Positions 56,391 to 64,000 of a stretch of 64,000 bases of DNA are shown here, in pieces. The notes under the pieces are model-generated. The model saw only the letters and a list, made by a program, of their open reading frames with translations. It had not been told where the DNA came from and did not search any database. A program made the position numbers and the translations under genes. Positions within the stretch are counted from its first letter, which is position 1. Each line of letters starts with the position of its first letter. The stretch is taken from positions 186,001 to 250,000 of the forward strand of contig JAFFSR010000315.1 of NCBI GenBank assembly GCA_017163975.1. The letters are read 5' to 3'. This DNA comes from Anastatus disparis. Taxonomy: Eukaryota; Arthropoda; Insecta; Hymenoptera; Eupelmidae.

Positions 56391-56930
56391 TACAAGGAGA
56401 GGTCCTCACCTCTGGGAAACGAATTCGGCTGAAACTGCAGGACATGATTTTTTAATGAAAAAAAATGAACCCGTGTTTTTTCTTTTCGTCTAATAGGCCT
56501 CCTAGACAAGGATATAGATATTTTTTCGAAAATATAGTAAAAAAGAGCCTTTATAAGAACTTGAATATTCAAACAACTAAGACTCTCACAAAAAAATACA
56601 TGAAAATCGAAATAAAGTGCCAATTAAATGCTTTACTTTAAACTTTGTTGCATTAAAAAAGCTTTGGTGGTTCAAAAGTTATGCTTTATTGAAAATTACT
56701 ACATATTTATTGATTTCTTAGGCATATAAAAAATCATCAATATTTTACGCTATTTCATTAGCATATTTTAATTACCTGTAACTTTTGAACCACTGAAGCT
56801 TTTTTAATGCAACAGAGCTTCAATTAAAGCATTTGATTTGCACTTTATTCCATTTAATTTTTTTTTATGTGAGAATCTTAGTTGTTTGAATATTCAACTT
56901 CTTATAAAGTTCAGTTTTAGAAAATGATTG
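56391..56930. mobile_element. Foldback/dispersed repeat, copy 1
   Basis: The inner part (56540-56925) folds on itself: CTTGAATATTCAAACAACTAAG at ~56560 is answered by CTTAGTTGTTTGAATATTCA at ~56877, with AAAGCTTTGGTGGTTCAAAA and TTTTGAACCACTGAAGCTTT between. The lead (GAGAGGTCCTCACCTC...) matches 60258-60640. Frames here are incidental. Confidence 0.6.
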
Positions 56931-57182
56931 ATTCTGATTCTTGTTATATGTTTTAAATGTATTTGATTATTTTTATGTTAGTAATGAACATTATAATTCT
57001 ATGGAAATTGGTTATAGTAATTTAAATTTTCTTAAAATTTGTCATTGAATCTAATGATGTGACAGCAATAATTATATGTAATTATGTATAAAAACTTAGA
57101 ATTAATTTAAACAAATAATTACAATTAACATATAATAGAGATTGATATATATCAATATTCAATTTACTTTTTCTTATAGTCA

Positions 57183-57231
57183 CCCTAGTGAAAAAAATCA
57201 GGTGATTTATCACCTGATTATTTTTAACAGG
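57183..57231. repeat. 49-base palindrome (CCCTAGTGAAA...ACAGGG)
   Basis: AATCAGGTGAT-TT-ATCACCTGATT is a perfect hairpin at its centre; the arms continue to CCCT...AGGG with a few mismatches. Possibly a minimal MITE. Confidence 0.7.
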
Positions 57232-58195
57232 GCAGTGATATACAACTGAACTTATGACTCTTCGTATCTCAGTACGTCGAAAATCAGTATAAGGCAATTT
57301 GTGAATCAATATCCTCGTGTATGAAATCAGTTGGACTTAAATTGAATAATAATTAACAATATTCTCATGAAGTTACATAAAAAGTTCTAACATATTGTAA
57401 CGGCTCATATTAATTTTGAATAAAATTATTCAATTAAGAGGACGCTGTATCTCTCCATTCTTTTCTAATTAAAAAATGTAAGTTTTTTGAAAATCTAGTC
57501 ATTATTGATAGAAATTAAGACTTGTCCGCTACTTGTTTAGTAAAAAGTCATATTTTCTCTGATGAGGACCAATTAATTTGGTTACTTTTTTTTCAAGTAA
57601 AGTTTGACATACTTACAAAATCCTAAATCTAAATATTTTATAAATAATTTGACATTATTTATAACATAGAATAATTTTCTGTTAAAAGTATAAGTAGGGC
57701 TTTATAATTGTCTACCGAAATAAAATAAATAATTAAAAATAGTCTTTTGGAATGTAAAGGAAATATAATGTTTCTTTAATAAATATATTTAACTTAATTA
57801 AATTTTTCTTTTGCAAATATATAAAATAAACGTTATGGAACATTCTATTTTCTAATATATAATTCTTTAGGGAGAAATAGAACTCCATAGAAGGTTTATG
57901 AAATAATATAAAAGAGCCTGAATCCATCCAAGTTCTCTCATTCTCTCTTAAATGTTCGATCATGCAACATCTAAGATGCATTCTATATTGATTCGATCTT
58001 ACACTGTCAGAAGTGTAAGATCTAAGTACTCTGTATGAAAAATTATCATGTACTTTTTAAATCTTTGTAAAATATAAATTTCCTTAATTTTTTAATAAAA
58101 AGATTAAGTATTTTAAATTAGATGAGATTATGTTCAAAAAGTTATTTAGAAGAGTGTAACTCATCTCATCTCATTTGTCATTTTTCACAGAAATA
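57232..58195. other. AT-rich single-copy-looking interval
   Basis: No family-like frame. The 75- and 82-codon minus frames here show no protein features I trust. Confidence 0.35.
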
Positions 58196-58529
58196 ATAAA
58201 GAAATTAATTATCGCACATTGAAGAGTATTGCACTTGGATATGTCGTCGATAATAATTTCTTTATTCACCTTGCATTAAATAAAAGTGTTATTTATCGCA
58301 CATCTAAGAGTATTGCACTCAAAGATGTCGTCGATTTAAACACTTTTCTATACATCCCATAATAATAAAAAAGTTTATTATCGCACTTTTTAGAGTATTG
58401 CACTCAATGGAGTCGTCGATGGTAACTTTTATCACATTACCCTCTCATCCACACGTAACGAAAAAATACAAACTATCGCATCTCCAAGAGTATTGCACTG
58501 GAGGAGATCGTCGATAAATTTATTTTTTT
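58196..58529. ncRNA. Tandem array of four conserved hairpins (candidate structured RNA)
   Basis: Units at 58196-58264, 58282-58347, 58367-58430 and 58461-58529 share three fixed blocks: ATCGCA on the left, AGAGTATTGCACT in the loop, and TCGTCGAT on the right. The outer stems differ between units, yet each pairs with its own partner (AAAGAAATTA, AAAAGTGTT, AAAAGTT and AAAAAATA with their complements). The inner stem also changes in compensated fashion (ACATCT/AGATGT in unit 2, ATCTCC/GGAGAT in unit 4, ACTTT/GGAGT in unit 3). That is what selection on structure looks like. The strand is unknown, and I recognise no known RNA family. Confidence 0.55.
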
Positions 58530-60139
58530 ATATTATTGCTGCATGCACCTTGTATATGCATGTAATAAATTAAATTAATAAAGTAAATTTAAAATTCAGT
58601 AATTAAAATATTACCTGGTGACCGTGGATAAAGTCAAGCCCGCTTCAATATAAGTGAAGTGCATTTTTAGTTTTGCATCTTGTAACTGATGCATCTAAGA
58701 AAAAGGTATAGACATATAAATTTTGTATTCAGTGTATAAGAAATTGAATTTAAGTATTGGTTAGTTATAAATTTGAGTTACTTTTACTGTAAAAATGCAA
58801 TAACAAATGTGATGAATTATCAGTACAAAGTGGATCGTGTCTTATTATCTTTTGGACTATTAACATTATTCAATATGTATAATTACTTCTTGACTAAAAA
58901 TTAAATTAATTATTCTTTAAAATATTATTGAAACTTGAGATAGATTATGTTTCAATTATAAAAGGAAAAAAGCAAAAATAATTTTCCAAATCTTTTTAGT
59001 CAAATACACAAAGGATATTTTAATTACCAATCATAATTTTCAAGAAATTCAATGACAATCATTATTGTTCTAATAAAAAAATCCATTCTGAATCTTATAA
59101 GAACAGAATTTTACATATAGTTACCTGTCACCATGTGTTATTGGAAATATTAGCAGTATTATATAACCTTGAACTATGAAATAAACAAAAATTTTTTTTA
59201 ATTCAGTATTTAAGTATATTTTCATGTGCTACGGTGGCACATGATTTGTTAAAAAAATCTTAAGGTTTGGTTTACTCTAAATCTTTAAGAAGATATTTTT
59301 TAATATATTTTAATATTTGTGAAGTATACAACTATTTTTATGAATGCTTAGGGATTGCCATTTGCACCACTCTGAAATTTTTAGGTTATGTTTATACATA
59401 TATTACCCTACTCCGATGGTTTTCTTGGACATGGGATCATGGTTAGAAACCTTGAAAAGTGGTATTTTCAATGCTTTAAATGACTTTAGCTTAGTAAATA
59501 GCTCTTTTAAATTAATTTTTTCTTAAAATTTAGAATATTTTGAAGAAAAAAGTTTTTTAGTAATAAATTCCGAAAACGCAACCTAACTGAGTATTTTAAG
59601 CTTGAAATTAGTCAAAAATGTCAAAAATATGCTCTAAAAATATATAATAAAAGAATCTAAAAATTGGTGAATGGTTCATAAAATGGAAAAGAACCATTTT
59701 ACCAATTTTTAGCAAGAAAAAATTTTTTGTCCTTCGATATATATATATATATGTAATATTTTTACTTTTCGTAAAGTTTTGTGGCGAGAGGTCTCGGAGT
59801 TTCACCAAATTTTAATGTCGTTATACCAAAAAAAATATTCTTTGCAAAATTTTAGCTGTAGGGTACCCTGGACTCGAGAAAATGGTCTCTTTCTGCCCTA
59901 TTTTTAAAGGTCGACCTATAAACTGATTTTGATTTGACAAGCATTTTTTTCATACAATCATTTTCATAGTGTCAAGTTTTAAATCATTTCTAAATGACTG
60001 TTAATGCTGTAACAATTGACTCAGAACCTTTCGAGATGTTGAAAATTATAATTTGATATTACCTTTAAAACTCTGACTGGTAAATTGATATCCATAGCAC
60101 AATTCCTAAGGTACAGCTATTTGAAAATGGTGACTTTTG
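58530..60139. other. AT-rich interval, no gene recognised
   Basis: Only short frames (60-66 codons). There is no repeat that I could match elsewhere in the window. Confidence 0.35.
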
Positions 60140-60845
60140 AAAAAATCATAATTTTTAGCTTTTTCTAACCAATGGTACACTTTCCTGATAACCGCAAACG
60201 ACACAAAAATTTAACTTATGATCACAATTTTCTTGGCCCAAGCCTTTAAATATTTTGCTTTCTAACTGACAAGGAGAGCACCTCACCTCCAACGAAAAGA
60301 TTTGGCTAAAACTGCCTAGTATGATTTTTTGATTAAAAAAAAATAAACCCATGTTTTTTTCTTTTTATCGAATAGGCCCCTCAGACAAGAATATAGATAT
60401 TTTAAAAAAAATATAATGAAAAAGAATCTTTATAAGAACTTGAAGAGTCAAAAAGACTTTTACATATATATATACAGAAGATAAAATGAAATAGAAATTA
60501 AATGATTTAATTTAAGATTCGTTGCAACAAAAAAGCTTTAGTGATTTAAAAGTTATACCTGATTGAAAATTACTACATATTTATTCATTTTTCTAGCATA
60601 TAACATATAATTAATTGTTTATTTTATCAGCATATTTTAATCGCCTGCAAGTGTTGAGAAGCAAAGTATCCAATTACCGATAGTTCAAATGAGTTATTCA
60701 AAGACTTGGGCTAATAAAATTGCGATAGTAAGTTTTGTACATATATCAAGAACTATCTCCAGTTGAATGATTGTTATTTGAGGTTGTTAGGAAAGTGTAC
60801 CACTGGTTATTTAGGAGACTTTGGAAAAAAAATTTTTTATTTATA
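60140..60845. mobile_element. Inverted-repeat element containing copy 2 of the 56391 repeat
   Basis: CTAACCAATGGTACACTTTCC (from ~60165) is answered by GGAAAGTGTACCACTGGTTA (60790-60809). The arms extend ~100-170 bases with mismatches (CTTGGCCCAAGCCTTTAAAT against the complement of 60697-60716). The centre (60258-60640) matches 56391-56770 in direct orientation. Confidence 0.6.
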
Positions 60846-60910
60846 ATTAGTATTTTTGATATATTTTGTAATATAAATTAATGGTTTTATTTAAAAAAAT
60901 TATTTTATAG

Positions 60911-61373
60911 TATGAATCATCATCTCTCTACAATTGCAAATGAAGTAAGTCATCTTCAATTAGAAAAAGCTGAGCTGCAAGCCGACGTAGAAGCTTACCG
61001 ACAGCGCGAAATCCAAATACTTGATTTTATTCAAAAGCTTACTGATAAGAATGTACAGCTTCAATGTGAAATGACAGAAATGCAAGCAAAAGTTCGTGAT
61101 TTAGAATCTGTTTCAAATCCGATGAGTGAAAATATTAATAAATACATTAAAGACATTCATGATTTAACATACAATTTATCCTGTGAAAAGTTAAAACGCA
61201 AACAAGAATGTGAAATACTAGTAAAATACATAGCCAAACAAGCATTGCATAATGTAAAACTTTCAAATCAGTTGGAAGACTCACAAGGTAAAAATAATAT
61301 TCTACAAAAAAAATGTGAATCAGCAATAAGGAAATTAAATTATCGATTGCATCAATGTCGTAAAAAAAATTAA
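60911..61373 (+). CDS. Coiled-coil protein, exon or small gene
   Basis: 153 codons from ATG at 60912 to TAA at 61371-61373, uninterrupted. It is mostly helix-forming, with heptad-like spacing of L/I/V (HLQLEKAELQADVEAYRQRE, IQKLTDKNVQLQCEMTEMQA) broken once by NPMSEN near residue 70, and ends in a basic KLNYRLHQCRKKN. The bases before it (ttattttatag) form a good splice acceptor, so this may be the last coding exon of a longer gene upstream. An AATAAA follows at 61373-61378. Its base composition is less AT-extreme than the flanks. I do not recognise the family; this is the best candidate for a host gene in the window. Confidence 0.55.
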
Positions 61374-61378
61374 ATAAA

Positions 61379-62962
61379 ACATCTTTTTTCATACCGACTG
61401 TAAAGAAAAATTGATTACATTACATTTTTATAAAAAGGTAAAAAACGTTTATTTATATTAAGCTGATTATTGTTCTTTTATATTTTTCTTATTATTTTAT
61501 TACAATCATATTTAATTTTTCAGTTAGTCATAATTTAAATATTGAAATTCATCGTATCTGAACATTTGTGAAGAACCGGAAACCGTTATAAAAATATTTA
61601 GATATAAATTTATTGACAGTAGATGTCTGTATAGTTATTTTCGATATATATGCGTGAAGCAAATGTTTTCTGCTTGGATATTATTGGTTACCTACATGAA
61701 GCGAATGCAAAAAATAGCACTGATGCGGAAAATATCTGCATTGCGTGCTTGTATCGAACCTAATTTTTCTTAACTACGAGTGCAAAACAAGATTAAAAAT
61801 AAAATTGATCAAAGCTTTGCAGTTTTTCAACGAGTGATAAATTCGTCGCCAAAGCGAAGCGACGCGATGATCTCACAAGTCAAAAATGTTTGCGCTGAAG
61901 ATGCAGAAAATGGGTCCAGATGCGGGAGCAAAAGGTGAAGCCCCCACCAAAAAAAAAATAATTTAGAATTTAAAAAACTCATGAATGATTAATATTTTAT
62001 AATACAAATAAAAGAATGCATAAAAATGTACGCTTAAAAAGAAGTTGTTGAATTTCCTAAGTTTTTTTAAACAATATAATTATAGGAATGATTACTATTA
62101 TTTGCAGGGATCTTATAATATTAGATTATGGAATGAACATTATTGATAAATTGTGAAAATACATGAATAATATATGGAATATATGTGAATATATTAAATA
62201 TATAACGAATCTTGATAATATATAATAAATTAGATGAAAAATAATTGTCAGCAAAGTAAAGTACTTTGTACTTCCCGACTGTGCTGGAAAGTGATACTTT
62301 GCATCCAGAAAATTAACAAGCAAAGCCAAGTTTTGCATACGTTGTTAAATAATACGTGTTTACGAAGCAAAAAGTTTCGTAAATATAATATATTTCAACA
62401 CTAGTTTGTCAAAGTGATTTTTTTCTCGTGTGACGGTTTGCATTTGCATTTGTGAAGAAATCACTTTCTCGCATAGGTATCGAACTGTATTTTTTGACAT
62501 GACGTGTAAGAAGCTCGATTTTCGCACGTGTCACTTCGTGAATCGTGTGCGAAATCGAGCTTCGCGCACGGAGTGTCAAAAAAGTCTTTTCATATTAGTT
62601 GCAATCTGTAGTTTTTGCTATGAGAGCCATAAAAGAGTTACAAAGTTGTAATTTTCAGGTAGGATGGCGAAAAATAATTTATTTTATAGATTCATCAAAG
62701 ATGAAAATATAAAAAACAAAATAATTTGAATACAGTATTTTTCATGAAATTTGAATACCTCTATAATTAAATGTTATTGGTCGACTCTCTCACTATGAAA
62801 TCATTATTTTTTAAATGTAATATTCTAAAAAAATGATAGTTTATTTTACTACCAGCGTAATATTTCTCGTTCCTAACATTGCTCGGTTTTATTTTATTAA
62901 TTAAGTTGATATTCATCTTATTGTTTAAAAAACAAAACATGTAAAAAAATACTTGTAATTTG
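61379..62962. other. Interval without recognised gene
   Basis: Contains a modestly GC-richer patch at 61840-61930 and CGAAGC/TTCGCACG-type short inverted motifs at 62500-62580. Frames are short and unconvincing. Confidence 0.35.
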
Positions 62963-63124
62963 CAGGTACACTTTGTTTTACTTTTCACATGTGTTTATTA
63001 CACGTGATTTTGTGTTTTTCTGAAAAAACAAAATGAACACATGAAAAAAAACACATAAATAAATACTTTAAGGAGAAAACATATGAAAAAACACACGTGA
63101 AAAGTAAAACGAAGTGCACCTACA
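62963..63124. repeat. Foldback, ~36-base arms
   Basis: CAGGTACACTTTGTTTTACT at ~62963 pairs with its near-complement (AGTAAAACGAAGTGCACCTA) ending ~63122; the arms include the TTTCACATGTGTTT/AAACACACGTGAAA segment. The loop is ~90 bases. Confidence 0.65.
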
Positions 63125-64000
63125 AATTTCAGATGTTTTTTTCACGTATTTTTTCAACAGGATTGATTTTCAACTTGAATTAATGAAATAATAATTTAAT
63201 AGAAAAATAAGTTAAAAAAAAATTTTTTTTATTGCTTATACATTTATACCTATATGTATGTATCAATTTTGTGTTTTATCTCACTTTAATATAATCCAAA
63301 TAGCTGTTATATAATAATTATAATTTTATAAAAAAAATTAAAATAAATCTCTTGATATTTTACATGAACTCACATAAAAAAAATTAATGTAAAAAACTGT
63401 AAATGGTTACAGATAACTACAAATGACTGTTCAGAAATTAAAGAAAGAGGACACATATAATAATTTTTACTTGAAATAATTTTGTATAGATATTCACTAT
63501 TCTTGACTATATATATATATATGATAATCATTATATATATATTATTATATATGTATATCAACTCCTGGAAATAAATACTAATAAAATTAAGTTTTAACAT
63601 AAAGCTAATTATTTAAGTTAAAATTGTATTTTATAAAATAATCTAACAATTTATAAGTTATCAATTATGATGTTATGACGGCTTTTAATTTTGCCTATTA
63701 TTTTTTCAAAATTTTTATTTTTTCCTACACATTCTTTTACCTACTTTCAAATTTATTTTGTTGTATTCAAAATTTTATCTCTCACAAATAATACATTCAT
63801 TTTCTCCGACTTTTTAAAAAAAAGGAAACCTTTTCGAAAGATATTTTCCTTTCTGTATACCTAAGTTTTTTTATATACGTATATTATTATCTTTCTACCG
63901 ACAAGCTTCGATTTCTACGTAAGTTGCGAATCGACAACTCAAAATTTTCCGTTTACAAATTTTTTTTTATTAGGGTTTTATATTGCTTCGAGGGAAGGTT
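63125..64000. other. AT-rich right edge
   Basis: No gene, repeat family or element end recognised up to the window edge. Confidence 0.35.

Noticed and set aside
58196..58529. miR-92-like microRNA cluster
   Set aside because: The repeated TATTGCAC matches the miR-92/25 seed (ATTGCAC), but in each hairpin it lies in the terminal loop and not in a paired arm, and the loop is the conserved part while the arms vary, the opposite of a microRNA precursor. Kept only as an unnamed structured element.
1..64000. CRISPR arrays, bacterial operons, rRNA genes
   Set aside because: Repeats here are tandem or inverted without unique equal-length spacers, and gene structure is eukaryotic; no rRNA-like sequence was noticed.

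Overview
This window looks like a repeat-dominated stretch of an arthropod, probably insect, nuclear genome. It is AT-rich with long (TA)n tracts. The one readable multi-exon gene has GT-AG introns, and there are tRNA-derived SINEs, copia-type retrotransposons with the half-tRNA-Met primer site, gypsy and jockey/CR1-like retrotransposons, and Helitrons. A hymenopteran parasitoid is my guess from the element mix, but the sequence does not prove it. I see no rRNA, no CRISPR and no intact functional tRNA. Only one small coiled-coil exon (60911-61373) looks like it may be a host gene. Almost everything else is transposon-derived.

Layout. 1-716: 5' end of a minus-strand copia element (Gag start, primer site, LTR) running off the left edge. 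1354-2613: a 1.26-kb foldback element. 2.8-7.2 kb: a possible SINE, clusters of GAGATCTC palindromes, a segmental duplication and an 846-bp terminal-inverted-repeat element. 7.6-8.75 kb: minisatellites. 9.4-10.7 kb: a dead LINE fragment fused to a (GA)n tract. 11.4-12.42 kb: pyrimidine-rich tandem repeats and a Helitron 3' end. 12453-22436: a ~10-kb element with 1.07-kb near-identical terminal inverted repeats, sitting in a (TA)n tract. It carries a four-exon gene for an ~846-residue protein and two nested foldback elements, one of them inside intron 1.

22.5-33.05 kb: a scrap of Helitron helicase, then a minus-strand Ty3/gypsy element with ~1.9-kb LTRs. That element is broken by stops, frameshifts, a MITE and a SINE, lacks integrase, and carries a second Gag zinc-finger module in its place. 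33-38.3 kb: foldbacks, a zinc-finger gene fragment and minisatellites. 39.06-44.45 kb: a decayed but nearly full-length Helitron (Rep plus helicase). 45.8-47.8 kb: the 3' half of a second copia element. 48-49.1 kb: a Ulp1-like protease remnant. 49.7-54.1 kb: a minus-strand LINE with ORF1, a mutated endonuclease, RT and tandem 5' UTR repeats, flanked on both sides by TCTCCG-type minisatellite. 55.2-55.99 kb: a third Helitron end. 56-64 kb: mostly single-copy-looking AT-rich DNA with small foldbacks, a four-unit array of conserved hairpins (58196-58529) and the coiled-coil exon.

The two observations most likely to be new are (1) the ~10-kb long-TIR element and its spliced gene, whose C-terminal half has transposase-like motifs, and (2) the hairpin array, whose loops are conserved while the stems change in a compensated way. 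All motif and repeat comparisons were done by eye. Boundaries of foldbacks and repeats are good to a few bases at outer termini and to tens of bases internally.
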